A model generated the notes under the pieces. It did no database searches. It was given only the letters and a program-made list of their open reading frames with translations, and was not told where the DNA came from. A stretch of 64,000 bases of DNA from CAVTRI01 sp963737075. Its GTDB lineage: Bacteria; Actinomycetota; Acidimicrobiia; Acidimicrobiales; Palsa-688. Shown here one piece after another: positions 32,749 through 42,706 of the stretch. The first letter of the stretch is position 1; every line of letters begins with the position of its first letter. Location: contig CAVTRI010000002.1 of the NCBI GenBank assembly GCA_963737075.1, positions 2,542,001-2,606,000 of the forward strand. Direction: 5' to 3'. The position numbers and the translations under genes are program-made.

Positions 32749-33339
32749 ATGGTCGCGCTCCGGGCTGTCTGCGTCTTTTGCGGATCATCAACCCCGTCGG
32801 ATGAACGCTACCGTCATACCGCCCGGGCGCTAGGAGCCTCGCTCGCAAAGAAGGGGCTGGAGCTCGTGTACGGCGGCGGACGGGTTGGGCTGATGGGTGA
32901 GCTTGCCGACAGCGCTCTCGCCCTTGGCGGTCGCGTGGTCGGCGTCATACCGGTCGGACTGTTCAGCCGCGAGATCGGTCATACCGGCGTGACGGAGTTG
33001 CACGAGGTGCCGTCGATGCATGAGCGCAAACGCCTCATGTACGACCTGGCAGACGCGTTCATAGCCCTGCCCGGCGGCCTTGGCACCCTGGAGGAACTCG
33101 CCGAGGTGGCGACATGGTCACAACTTGGCCTCCACCGCAAGCCCCTCGCCTTGTTGGATGTCGATGAGTTCTGGGACCCGCTCGTTCTCCAACTCGATCG
33201 AATGGTCGCAACGGGCCTGCTCAAACCCGCCAATCGGGCCCTCATTCAAAGAACCCGATCCGCCGAGGATGCCCTCACCGCGCTCGCCTCCACGGAGCCG
33301 GTCTACGTCGAGAAGTGGATCACAGACGAGGAACGGTAA
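32749..33339 (+). CDS. LOG-family nucleotide 5'-monophosphate phosphoribohydrolase
   Basis: Rossmann-fold enzyme of 196 residues that cleaves the N-glycosidic bond of cytokinin-type or ordinary nucleoside monophosphates. VCVFCGSSTPSDERY, LVYGGGRVGLMGELADSAL and the catalytic FIALPGGLGTLEELAEVATWSQLG (PGGxGTxxE) are all present, with MHERKRLMYDLADAF between them. A TACGTT box 6 nt before the ATG suggests leaderless expression. In bacteria these proteins act in purine salvage or turnover; cytokinin production cannot be claimed. Confidence 0.93.
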   Translation: MVALRAVCVFCGSSTPSDERYRHTARALGASLAKKGLELVYGGGRVGLMGELADSALALGGRVVGVIPVGLFSREIGHTGVTELHEVPSMHERKRLMYDLADAFIALPGGLGTLEELAEVATWSQLGLHRKPLALLDVDEFWDPLVLQLDRMVATGLLKPANRALIQRTRSAEDALTALASTEPVYVEKWITDEER

Positions 33340-33413
33340 GTCGCGGTGGGCGCGTGCTTGGGAGCTCGCACGCTGGGTAGAAGTTGGCGCGACGTCCTAG
33401 CCCGAGGAGCATC

Positions 33414-34253
33414 ATGAGTCAGCCCGTCCAGCAGCAAACGGTGCCGGGTACCCAGTCCGAAATGACGCCCGTTCCGGACTGTGGCGAGGAGAGCTACAAG
33501 GGGAGCGGTCGCTTGACGGGTAAGTCGGCCGTGATCACCGGCGGCGATAGTGGCATCGGCCGAGCCGTGGCCATCGCGTTCGCCCGCGAGGGCGCCGACG
33601 TATTGATCGCGTATCTGAATGAGGATGACGACGCCAGAGATACCGCCAAGCTGGTCGAGCAGGCCGGCCGGCAGGCGGTCCTGGTCCGCGGTGACGTCTC
33701 CCAGTCGCAGCATTGCCGCGACATCATCTCGGCCGCAGTCGACGCGTTCGGCAAGGTGGACATCCTGGTCAACAACGCCGCGTACCAGATGACGCACGAG
33801 ACGTTGGAAGAGGTCTCGGACGAAGAATGGGACCACACCTTTCGCACCAACGTCTCCGCCATGTTTTATCTGGTTAAGGCCGCCTTGCCCCACATGCGTT
33901 CGGGGTCGTCCATCATCGGAAGCTCGTCGGTGAACTCGGACATGCCCTCGCCGACCTTGGCGCCGTACGCCGCGACCAAGGCGGCGATCGCCAACTTTTC
34001 GGCCAGCCTGGCCCAGATGCTCGGGGAACGGGGTATCCGCGTCAACAGCGTGGCCCCGGGACCCATCTGGACCCCGCTCATCCCCTCTACGATGCCGGAA
34101 GAAAAGGTGGCTAAGTTCGGAAGTGACACGCCGCTCGGACGACCCGGCCAGCCGGCGGAGCTAGCCCCTGTGTACGTGTTGCTCGCCTCCGACGACGCCA
34201 GCTACATCTCGGGGGCGCGGGTCGCCGTCACCGGCGGCCGGCCGATCCTCTGA
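33414..34253 (+). CDS. Short-chain dehydrogenase/reductase, general-stress (YhdF/YdaD) type
   Basis: Classical SDR of 279 residues with the N-terminal extension typical of general-stress oxidoreductases (QQQTVPGTQSEMTPVPDCGEESYKGSGRLTGK). The cofactor motif is TGGDSGIGRAVA and NNAA follows (ILVNNAAYQM). The active site comprises Ser in IIGSSSVNS and YAATKAA. GPIWTPLIPSTM replaces the usual PG-W-T loop, close to the family pattern. GAGGAG lies 6 nt upstream of the ATG. Substrate is probably a small alcohol or sugar. Confidence 0.93.
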   Translation: MSQPVQQQTVPGTQSEMTPVPDCGEESYKGSGRLTGKSAVITGGDSGIGRAVAIAFAREGADVLIAYLNEDDDARDTAKLVEQAGRQAVLVRGDVSQSQHCRDIISAAVDAFGKVDILVNNAAYQMTHETLEEVSDEEWDHTFRTNVSAMFYLVKAALPHMRSGSSIIGSSSVNSDMPSPTLAPYAATKAAIANFSASLAQMLGERGIRVNSVAPGPIWTPLIPSTMPEEKVAKFGSDTPLGRPGQPAELAPVYVLLASDDASYISGARVAVTGGRPIL

Positions 34254-34309
34254 CGGACGCGCCCACGCCACCGCGTGGCGCGCATCAAAGACTGCAGTCG
34301 GACCAGTTG

Positions 34310-34744
34310 TCACCGAGCAGCAAGCAGGCGAAGAGTCGGCCACTCGACGGTGAGTTGACCTCCGTCTCTGAGCGCGTCCCAACACTCGGACAGCTCATCG
34401 AAATGGTTTGCGGCGGGAGTCGGTTTTCCGAGGCGCCAGCGCTGAACATGCTCAGCAACCACTCCCTCGGCCGCCGCGATGCGGTGACGGTTGGCCGCTA
34501 TGACCGCCCGACCGGGCCTGGTCCGTTTGCGTCCGGTGCTCTTGAACGTGGCCCCAGCCGCGACCGAACCCCAAAAGCCGTGCTCGATGCCAAGAGACGC
34601 TTCGACGATCATCTGCACGAGATCGTGCGGCAGCCCGCCGTGTCCCAGCGCCATCGTCGTCCCCGGAACTCGGGTGCGCTTTCCTCGAACCGCGTCCCAG
34701 GTCGAAACGCGCGCTTCCGTCAGCTTGCGAAACGTTACCCGCAC
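34310..34744 (-). CDS. Conserved-looking hypothetical protein
   Basis: A 144-residue frame with protein-like composition, amphipathic helices and no low complexity: TTMALGHGGLPHDLVQMIVEASLGIEHGFWGSVAAGATF, then IAANRHRIAAAEGVVAEHVQRW and FDELSECWDALRDGGQLTVEWP. I have seen comparable actinobacterial proteins with an LPHDLVHxxVE motif but cannot name a family. The GTG at 34744 follows a TATGTT box by 8 nt. It sits downstream of the alcohol dehydrogenase gene on the same strand. Function unknown. Confidence 0.55.
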   Translation of the reverse strand: MRVTFRKLTEARVSTWDAVRGKRTRVPGTTMALGHGGLPHDLVQMIVEASLGIEHGFWGSVAAGATFKSTGRKRTRPGRAVIAANRHRIAAAEGVVAEHVQRWRLGKPTPAANHFDELSECWDALRDGGQLTVEWPTLRLLAAR

Positions 34745-34808
34745 ACGACGGAAACATAGGGGTAGCAGGCCTTCACTGCACACCATTTACTGTGGCCGCG
34801 GACGACAG

Positions 34809-36059
34809 TCAGCGGTTGTCGAATGCGACCTTGATGGCCCCTGACGCCGCCTGGTCGGCCAGCGCGGTGAAGGCGTCGCGCCACTGTTCGAGATGAAACG
34901 TGTGCGTCAGCATGGGCGTCAAGTCGATTCGACCGGATCGGACCATGTCCAGGAAGTGGGCGATGCCGTGCTTCCGCTCGCCCTCGACCTCCTCGATCCC
35001 AAAAGCGTTGGAGCCCGTGTAGGTGATCTCCTTGCAGTAGACTGGCGTGTCTTCCCACTTGGCGGCGCCATGCATGCCCAGCTTCGCGAGGGTGCCGTGG
35101 GCGGCCAGCACGCGGCAGCCGACCTCCAGCGTCTCAGCTGCCCCGATGGTGTCGTAGACCACTTCGACGCCGCCGGGAAACGCCATGGGCAGCCCGTCAG
35201 CCGGTTGCAGCACGCCACCCGACCAGTCGGCGACTCGCTCGATCACCTCGAGGCGGGGCTCGTGGGGCACCGTGAGCGCGCCGAGGGTCTCCGCCAGCTG
35301 GCGTTGCGCCTCAAAGCGGGCGACGACCATCACCTCGACCGTCGGGTATAGCGCTCGCAGGATGGCAATCGCGCACTGGCCGAGCGCTCCCGCGCCATAC
35401 ACCAGCACCTTGCTGCCCGGCTGCGGCGGGTGCCGGGTCACGGCCCGCAGCGACACCGCGAAGGGGTCGGCGAAGACGACCTGCTCGTCGGTGAGGCGCT
35501 CCGGCACCTTGAAGAGCATCGAGTCGTGCGCCGGCATGAGGTCGGCGAACCCCCCGTTGACGTCGGTGCACATTCCGATATGGATGCCGGGGGAGAACGC
35601 GCCCTTCGCGAAAGAATGGCACTGGCTCAGGTTGCCGGCTTCGCATGCACGGCAGAGCGGCGACACGCCACGAGTCACGCATGTCAGCCACGGGTTGAGG
35701 GCGACGCGGTCACCTGGCTCGAGCCCTTCTGCTTCAGGGCCGACGGCGACCACATCGGCGATCACTTCGTGGCCCATGACGTGGGGCGTGGACACGAAGT
35801 TTTTCATCGGGTGCTGCCGGATGTCCGATGCGTTGGCGGGGTCGACCAGACTGGCATAGTCGAGGAACACGGCCTTGGATTCCGACCCACAGATCCCGAC
35901 CAGCCGCGGCTTGGTCACCACCCAGTCCCGGCGGAGAAAACCTGGCTCGTCGATGTCGACGAGCCGCGTCGGAGTCTGGGCGAGCATCCGCAACAAGCGG
36001 TTGTCCGTCTCAGGGATGGGCTGCACTTCCGGCTCGACCCCGTACATGAGCGCACGCAT
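34809..36059 (-). CDS. Zinc-type medium-chain alcohol dehydrogenase family protein
   Basis: MDR-superfamily oxidoreductase of 416 residues. LVGICGSESKAVF supplies the catalytic zinc Cys, STPHVMGHEVIADVV the GHE motif, and CVTRGVSPLCRACEAGNLSQC a variant structural-zinc lobe. VLVYGAGALGQCAIAILRALYP is the cofactor-binding GxGxxG. The ATG at 36059 is the first with homology-like sequence; the longer frame is Arg-rich noise. A paralogue of similar lobe architecture (36526) is divergent across a 466-bp spacer. Substrate unknown. Confidence 0.9.
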   Translation of the reverse strand: MRALMYGVEPEVQPIPETDNRLLRMLAQTPTRLVDIDEPGFLRRDWVVTKPRLVGICGSESKAVFLDYASLVDPANASDIRQHPMKNFVSTPHVMGHEVIADVVAVGPEAEGLEPGDRVALNPWLTCVTRGVSPLCRACEAGNLSQCHSFAKGAFSPGIHIGMCTDVNGGFADLMPAHDSMLFKVPERLTDEQVVFADPFAVSLRAVTRHPPQPGSKVLVYGAGALGQCAIAILRALYPTVEVMVVARFEAQRQLAETLGALTVPHEPRLEVIERVADWSGGVLQPADGLPMAFPGGVEVVYDTIGAAETLEVGCRVLAAHGTLAKLGMHGAAKWEDTPVYCKEITYTGSNAFGIEEVEGERKHGIAHFLDMVRSGRIDLTPMLTHTFHLEQWRDAFTALADQAASGAIKVAFDNR

Positions 36060-36525
36060 GAGCGCATCGTAGGGGCGCCGCCGGCGAGGACGTCCAGCTG
36101 CGAAGAGGCGGCACCCTCCGTGTCTTCCCGCTCGGCCCACTGACGGGTGCAGTCATCGCCGTTGGCATCGCCTATGTCCTGAGGGGTCCGGGAGGGGGAG
36201 AAGCCGGCACCGCCGCCGCCCAGGGAGCGCTCGGGATCCGTTGGCGGCCAGAACGGATCGGCGCGCCGGAGCCGGCGCCGCTGGCGGGCGAACAGCCGCC
36301 GGATCCACCGAACCGTCCGGAACATTGACGAGTTGTTCGCATCCGCCGGCGAACCTTGACGAGAAGTCGCGCGTATGCACGCGATTACTCGGTGAACTTC
36401 GAGCCTGGCGGCGAACAACTCGTGGAAGTTCGCTGCCGGCCGCCCCAAAGCGCGCCGCAAACAAGCGCGCCGCAAACTCACGGATTTCCGTACCCGAACG
36501 AGGTTGGTGGGGCAAAATCTCTTTT
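36060..36525. other. Intergenic region between divergent dehydrogenase genes with inverted repeat
   Basis: No convincing gene in 466 bp. The right half has an imperfect 20-bp inverted repeat: 36321-36340 against 36411-36430, 17 of 20 matched, with GAGTTGTTCGC/GCGAACAACTC perfect at the inner end. A smaller CGCGT-ATGC-ACGCG dyad lies at its centre, and the motif TTGACGAG occurs twice. This could be a regulator-binding palindrome or a mobile-element relic. CAAAAT (36513-36518) lies 7 nt before the second dehydrogenase ATG and could be its -10. Confidence 0.4.
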
Positions 36526-37709
36526 ATGAAGGCCGTTCGCTACGACTTCGCCGACGCCAGCTTCCCTGCTTCCTTGGCCGAAGTGGACGAACCGACGCTC
36601 CCCACCGGCGAATGGGCTCGAGTGGCGGTCGTGGTCGGAGGGATCTGTGGCAGCGACCTCCATCTCTTCGCCCCAGTCCTAGAAGGTTCACCCGCACTGC
36701 GGGGTATCGCCGAGTTTCCTTTCGAGTTCGGCCACGAGATCGCCGGGACGATTATCGAGGTGGGTGATGACTGCCCTCTTGCGGTCGGGACCCGAGTGGC
36801 CGTCGACCCGATTATCCCCTGCCTGCCCCGGGGCATCGACCCGCCATGTGTCAACTGCGCCAAAGGGTGGTCCTCGAGCTGTCTCAACTTCGACAGCCAC
36901 GTGCTGACCGGCGGGCGGTCGCTCGGGTACACGCGAGGGCTCGGCGCCGGATGGGCCGAGCAGGTGCTCGGGCACCGATCGATGCTTCATCCGATCCCCG
37001 AGGGCGTACCGGAGAAGGCAGTCAGCCTCCACGAGCCGGTCTCGATTGCCTTACATGGCCTCGCCCACCATCCGCCACGGGAGGGAGCCCCGATCCTTAT
37101 TGTCGGGGGCGGCATCATCGGCCTCACCGCTCTCCTGGCCGTTCGGGCCTACTTCCCTGACAGCCCGGTGACGGTTCTGGTGCGCTACTCCCACCAGGCT
37201 GAGGCCGCTCGCGCATGTGGGGCCAGCCAGGTCGTGATGGGATCCGGCGCGGCCGCCTTCGAGGAATTGGCCGCCCTGAGCGGGGGGCGGGCGGTTGGAG
37301 ACGGTGACGACCGGATGCTCATGGGGGCTTCGCCTACGTGATCGAGGGAGCGGGGGGAACGAGCGCCATCACCGACGCGTTGCGGGCTGCCGATCATCGC
37401 GGAACCGTGCTCACCCTGGGGGCGGCCGGAATCGGCAAGGTGGACATGACCCCGGTCTGGTACAAGCAGCTCGTGGTGGTGGGCTCCATCGACCACGGGG
37501 CGAACCCGTCTTCGGTCATCGGCCGGGCACCCGAGGGCCTCGACCATTCGATTGACGCCGCCCTCGACGTCCTGGTCCGGCGGGCGTTCCCGCCCGACTT
37601 ACTGGTTACCCACGAGTTTCCCCTCGAAGGCTATCGAGAGGCCGTCCAGGCCGGGCTCGACAAGAAGGCCAGCCGCGCCATAAAGGTGGCATTCCGGCCC
37701 AACGGTTGA
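36526..37709 (+). pseudogene. Zinc-type medium-chain alcohol dehydrogenase, one frameshift
   Basis: The frame from ATG 36526 gives VVGGICGSDLHLF (catalytic zinc Cys), FPFEFGHEIAGTI, an unusual CLPRGIDPPCVNCAKGWSSSC metal lobe, and ILIVGGGIIGLTALLAV (cofactor site). It breaks off after DDRMLMG. The next frame continues FAYVIEGAGGTSAITDALRAADHRGTVLTLGAAG, VDMTPVWYKQLVVVGSIDH and ends KASRAIKVAFRPNG. Adding one G to the five-G run at 37323-37327 restores MLMGGFAYVIE, about 394 residues in all. The domain order resembles the divergent dehydrogenase at 34809. Error or fresh mutation cannot be told apart here. Confidence 0.85.
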
Positions 37710-37972
37710 GCTCCCGGATTGTTCGGTAGCAAGGCTCGGTTCGCTGTTGGGACAGGGCTGCAACCTGCGAGCCCGCCGCGTCCTCAAGTCGCTCGCTCGG
37801 CTCCCGGGCTGTCAGCCTCCCCGCTCGGTGGAACCGGCCGATCGCACGGTGCTGGCCGATAGCCGTTTCTGCGGGGAGGGTTATCGCAAGTTTTCGTAAT
37901 AGGTGCAAGCCCTTCGGCGAAGAGTTGGGCCGGGGTTCTGGGGTAGGGCCGGGCGCGGCTTGGTGGGCCCGC

Positions 37973-38263
37973 TCAGCGGCTGCGGGGCGACTGCCCGCCG
38001 TGCTCGCCCAGTGCGTCCGAGAGGCCGGCGCTGGGTGACGACCCGCCGTGCTCACCCGCGGCGTCGGAAATGCCGGCGCCGGGATTGGCGGGCCTGGTGG
38101 GCACCATGCCGATGGCCGGGGCGCTACCTGCCGGTCGGGTCTGGATGGAGACGGCGGGAGTCGAGGTGTTGCCCGAGGATCCGCAGGCACCGAATGCGAG
38201 GGTCCCGATGGCCACGCCGGAGGCGAGGACAATGGCGGGTCGAGTGCGAATGCTGTAGGACAC
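37973..38263 (-). CDS. Small putative lipoprotein
   Basis: A 96-residue frame. The N-terminus SYSIRTRPAIVLASGVAIGTLAFGACGSSG is a lipoprotein signal with a lipobox-like FGAC, predicting a lipidated Cys near residue 27. The mature part is Pro/Gly/Ser-rich with a duplicated segment (ISDAAGEHGGSSP and LSDALGEHGGQSP). GTG start with AAGGAAA about 7 nt upstream. No family recognised. It is divergent from the large SARP regulator. Confidence 0.58.
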   Translation of the reverse strand: MSYSIRTRPAIVLASGVAIGTLAFGACGSSGNTSTPAVSIQTRPAGSAPAIGMVPTRPANPGAGISDAAGEHGGSSPSAGLSDALGEHGGQSPRSR

Positions 38264-38527
38264 AATGGTTTCCTTTCAAGCCGGGAGTTTGATTGGTTGC
38301 TCGCGGTGGCCGCCGGGCCGAGAGCTGTTGTCGCTGGGCGGGGCGGGCACAAGGTGAGTGTGAGGGGGGCGGGTTGGGGCTGGGTCGAGGCTCGGTGGGG
38401 CGCCAGTGCCGCCCTCTACTGACGTGTCGGTGGTGGAGGGGCCGGTCGGGCGGCGGTTGAGCGGCCGGGATCGGCCGTGGTGGGTGAGGGCGGCCGGGGC
38501 GGGGCGGCTCGCCTAAACTTCGGGTTG

Positions 38528-41500
38528 GTGCAGGTGGGGCTGTTGGGGCCGCTGACAGTGGTGGGGGACGACGGGGTCGAGGTGCGGGTGCCTGGGGCGG
38601 CCAAGGAGCGGGCGGTGCTGGCGGTGCTGGGGTTGCGGGCGGGGACGACGGTGGGGGTGGGGGAGCTGATCGACGCCTTGTGGGGCGAGGATCCGCCCGT
38701 GTCGGCGCCCAAGACCCTGCAGACGTATGTGTCGGCGCTGCGGCGGCGGTTGCCGGCGGGGGCGATCGAGACGGTGGGGGGCGGCTACCGGCTCAACGTG
38801 GATGTCGACACCGTGGACGTCTTCGTGTTCGAGCGTCTGGCCGCGGCAGGCCAGCGGGCCTTGGCGGCTGGCGACGCCGAAGCGTCGGTGGGGTGGCTCC
38901 GCCACGCGCTGGGGTTGTGGCGGGGTGATCCCCTGGTGGAGCTGCCCGACCAGCCGTGGGGGGCGGCGCAGACGGCCCGGCTGGTGACGGGTCGCCGCAA
39001 CGGGCACGAGCTGTTGGTCGACGCCCGCTTGGCGTTGGGGGAAGCGGCTTCGCTGGTGGGGGAGCTGGAGGCGGCGGTGGCCGCCGAGCCGCTGCGGGAG
39101 CGGCGCTGGGCTCAGCTGATGCTGGCTCTGTACCGGGCCGGCCGCCAGGCCGACGCCTTGCGGGCCTTTCAGCGCCTCCACGCCATCCTGGGCGACCAGC
39201 TGGGCATCGAACCCAGCGCCGAACTACGAGCCCTGGAAGACGCCATCCTGCTCCAAAAACCGGAGTTGGACCGCCCCAAGCTCGCTACACCGGCCGAGCG
39301 GGAATCCAGCCAGGTTCGCCCCCGCCCGGCGGGCGGGCAGGCTGGGGACGAACTGCCGTCGGGCACGGTGGCATTCCTGTTCACGGACGTAGAAGGGAGC
39401 ACCGGGCTTTGGGAGCATGACGAGCCGGGAATGGCAGAAGCGCTCGGCCGTCATGACGAGGTCCTTCGCGGCGCTGTGGGGGCCCACGGCGGTTACGTCT
39501 TCTCTACCGCTGGCGACTCGTTCGCGTGTGCCTTCTCTTCGGCCTTGGCTGCGGTGGAGGCGGCGATAGAGGCCCAGAGCGGCCTTGCCGATGTTGGATT
39601 GCGCGTTCGCATGGGATTGCATTTCGGCGGGGCGCGTGAGCGCGGCGGGGATTATTTCGGGCCCGTGGTCAATCGTGCGGCGCGGCTGATGGCGGTGGCG
39701 TCTGGCGGTCAGATCGTCGTGTCGGCGGATGTCGCGGAGCGAGTGGGTGGGCGGATTCGCTTGCGCGACCTGGGTGAGCATCGTCTGCGCGACCTGTCCT
39801 CGCCGTTGCAGATCTGGCAGGTGTTGGCCGACGGGTTGGAGGCTGACTTCCCCCCGTTGCGGTCGTTGGAGGATCTGCGCTCCAACCTGCCTGGGGAGCG
39901 CTCGGTGTTCGTCGGCCGCCGCCGGGAGCTGTCGACAATCGCCGGCCTGGTCCGCTCGGCGCGGCTGGTGACCCTCACCGGCGTGGGCGGGGTCGGGAAG
40001 ACCCGTTTGGCCATCCAGACTGCGACAGGACTGGTGGACGAGTTCCCGAGCGGGGTGTGGCTGGTGGAGCTGGCGCCGGTGATCGACTCGGCGTTGGTGG
40101 CCGCCACGGTCGCCTCCGCGCTGGGGGTGTCCGTCGCCGGTGGGGTGGACTCCGCCGAGGCGGTATGCCGGTTCCTGGCCCACCGGCGGGCGCTGGTGGT
40201 GCTGGACAACTGCGAACACGTCATCGGGGCCGCGGCGGCGTTGGTCGACCGCGTCCTGGCCGCCGCCCCGGGGGTGCGGGTGCTGGCGACCAGCCGGGAG
40301 TCCCTGGACATTCCCGGGGAGTCGGCGTGGCGGGTGCCGTCGCTGTCGCTCGACGGCGACGCCCTGGCGCTGTTCGCCGAGCGTGCCGCTCATGCCCAGC
40401 CCGGTTTCAGCCTCGACGACCCCGCCACCGAAGAGTCGGCGGTGGCGGTGTGCCGCCGTCTGGACGGTATTCCCCTGGCCATCGAGCTGGCCGCCGCCCG
40501 GGCCAAGGTGCTGTCGGTCGACCAGATCGCCTCCCACCTCGATGAGCGGTTCCGGCTGCTCACAGGGGGCGGCCGCACCGCCGTCCGTCGCCAGCACACC
40601 TTGCAGGGGGCGATCGACTGGTCCTATGACCTGCTCACCGCCCCGGAACGGTCGCTGTTCGACACCCTCGGGGTGTTCGCCGGGGAGTTCGATCTGGATG
40701 CCGTGGCCTCGGTCGCCAGCCTGGATGAACTCGAGGCATTGGACCTGCTCGAGCAGCTGGTCAACAAGTCGATGGTCGAGGCGGATCCCTCTCGCGACCG
40801 CTACCGGCTGTTGGAAACCCTCCGGCAGTACGCGTGGGACCGGCTCGCTGCCGGCGGACGCCTCGACGCCGCCCGAGACGCCCACGCCGCATGTTTCGCG
40901 GCGTTGGCGGCCCGGCAGGCACGGCGGATGGGCGAGGGCGGCCAGCAGTTAGACGCGCTCGACCGGCTCGAGGCGGATTACGACAACCTGCGCGCCGGGC
41001 TGGCGTGGCTGATCGAGCAGCTCCGGGCCGACGCCGCCGCCCGCATGGTTCGCCGCTTGACCGGCCCCTTCATCATCCGCCACCCCCGCGAGGGGCTCGC
41101 CTGGTTCCAGGCGGTGGTGGCCATCGGCGACGAACTCCCGGCGAAGTCCAGAGCCAGGGTGCTGGCCGGCACGGCATGGGCGGCGCTGCACGCCGGCGAC
41201 CTCGAGGCCATGGCCCGTTACGCCGGCGCCGCCATAGAGGCCGGCGGTGACGATCCCCCCTATTGGCTTCTCGCTCTAGTTGCTATGTGGGCGGGGAACT
41301 ACGCACAGGCGGTCGAGCACTTGCGGCGCGCAATCCCGAACGCGGTGGCCAACAAGGACCTCACCGCCCAGGCCTTCGCGACGGGTCTGCTCGTGCAGGC
41401 CCTCGCAGAGCTCGGGGACGAGCCCGAAGCACGCCGGCTGATCCCGGAGGCCATCGGGCTGGCCGAGCGCCTCGGCAACCCGGAGACCCTCGCAGCCAAC

Positions 41501-41979
41501 TACGACGAGGTGGCCGTAGCCCTCGTCCGCATGGGGGCGCCATGCGAGGCCGCCACGATGTGGGAGGAAGGCCTTATCCACGTCGACATGGCTGGGCCGA
41601 CCATGGCCTGCGGCTACCGGTGTTCGTACGCGCTCAAGGTCGACGATCCGCCCAACGCGGCCGGTATCCTCGGCGTCGCCATCCCCATCGCCAAGGAGCA
41701 CCTCTCCGGCTTCCAGCAGGCGCAGCCACTGCTCGCGGCGGCCAGCGTCGCCGCCGCGACAGGGCGGGAGCGGATCGCGGCCGGCTCCTCGGTGCATTCA
41801 ACCAGTACGGCAAAGGGACGGGTTTTTTCAATGTGTCAGGAGAGAACGAGCACCTTGCCAGCCAGCTCCAGGACCGCCTCGGCGCCGCCATAGTCGAAGA
41901 CGAGCTCGGCCGCGGTGCTCGACTCACCATCGCTCAGGCACTCCAACTCGCCGAAGACACGATCGTCGCCATGACCTGA
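38528..41979 (+). CDS. SARP/AfsR-type regulator with class III cyclase and NB-ARC domains, C-terminal frameshift
   Basis: A protein of about 1150 residues. In order: OmpR-type winged helix (residues 1-95, AAKERAVLAVLGLRAGTTVGVGELIDALW), BTAD (about 98-240, WAQLMLALYRAGRQADALRAFQRLHAIL), class III nucleotide cyclase (about 280-440, FLFTDVEGSTGLWE, STAGDSFACAF, GPVVNRAARLM), NB-ARC ATPase (P-loop TGVGGVGKTRLA near 486, VVLDNCEHV) and a TPR-like tail. The metal-binding Asp pair and the N-x3-R of the cyclase are present. The open frame ends at 41893. The true C-terminus (LLGAFNQYGKGTGFF, LGRGARLTIAQALQLAED) lies in another frame to 41979, and one extra C near 41790 joins them. It probably couples a nucleotide signal to transcription. 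GTG start chosen; 38477 is possible. Confidence 0.88.
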
Positions 41980-42526
41980 GACCAGCGACGACGAAGCCCG
42001 ATCCCCTCGCACCCCAGGGAAACGTGGATGTGAAATGTTGCCGATGCACGGCGCTCCCGACTCGTTCAAGCTCACCACTGCGATGTCGATGCCCTCGGGG
42101 CCGGATGATCACGTTCCGACGCTGGCAGCGGCGCGAGTGCCCCCGGGCTTCCATCTCGCCTCGAGGCCAGCCTCGGGCCTTCGCAGAAGTTGGGTGCTCG
42201 GGTCGGCACCGCTCCATTGTCTTCGCGGGCAGGATGGTGGGATGAGGACAGGTGCGGTCAGGGCTGGTCGATGGCAGGAGCGGCTACGCAGGGATGCTCT
42301 AAACGCCGCCACCGACCGGCCGCTCTATGCGCCCAGCACTCCGGACGCGGTGGCTGACGCACGCGGAGCGGGGAAGGCTGCGCCATGAGGCAGACGCCTT
42401 GCAGGAGCGGGATCGGCTCGCCCGTCACCTTCGGCCGCTCGTAGAGCGGAGGTGGGTTTGTCAAGCGAATCTGGCCCCACGGTGCTCGTCTGATTTGGCC
42501 CCCCCTGGGTGGCGTAGGTTTCGGGG
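41980..42526. other. Decayed intergenic DNA with IS21-like terminal repeats
   Basis: No gene can be supported in this 547-bp stretch; open frames on both strands look like noise. Near its end GAATCTGGCCCC (42467-42478) and TGATTTGGCCCC (42491-42502) are spaced 24 bp apart and follow TTTGTCAAGC. Repeated T-x-TGGCCCC motifs behind a TGT end resemble the multiple terminal repeats of IS21-family elements. No istA or istB gene follows, so at most one end of a vanished element remains. Low confidence. Confidence 0.35.
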
Positions 42527-42648
42527 GTGACGCTGCCGAGTCAGAGGGTGTTACAGTTGCGGATCACGCTGGAGGAGGTCCGTCCGGTGATCGGCGGCGG
42601 CTGTTGGTGCCGGGCGGCGTAAGGCGAAACCGGTCGAGGCGACCGTAG
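42527..42648 (+). pseudogene. Fragment of pRiA4b ORF-3-like gene
   Basis: From GTG 42527 the frame reads LQLRITLEEVRPVI. A missing T at about 42592 shifts it; restoring the base gives VIWRRLLVPGGVR. LRITLxxVxPxIWRRLLVP is the N-terminal signature of the plasmid pRiA4b ORF-3-like domain, often carried by mobile DNA. The sequence degenerates after about 35 codons and ends at TAG 42646-42648. It is a truncated relic next to the possible IS21 end. Confidence 0.5.
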
Positions 42649-42706
42649 CGGGCCACGATCCTTGGCAGTCGCCGCTCGTCGGCTGCTTCGGACGGGCTTT
42701 GACCCC

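Noticed and set aside
42035..42388. Plus-strand frame of 117 codons after the SARP regulator
   Set aside because: No homology-like pattern, lies in decayed DNA, and codon use is unlike neighbouring genes.
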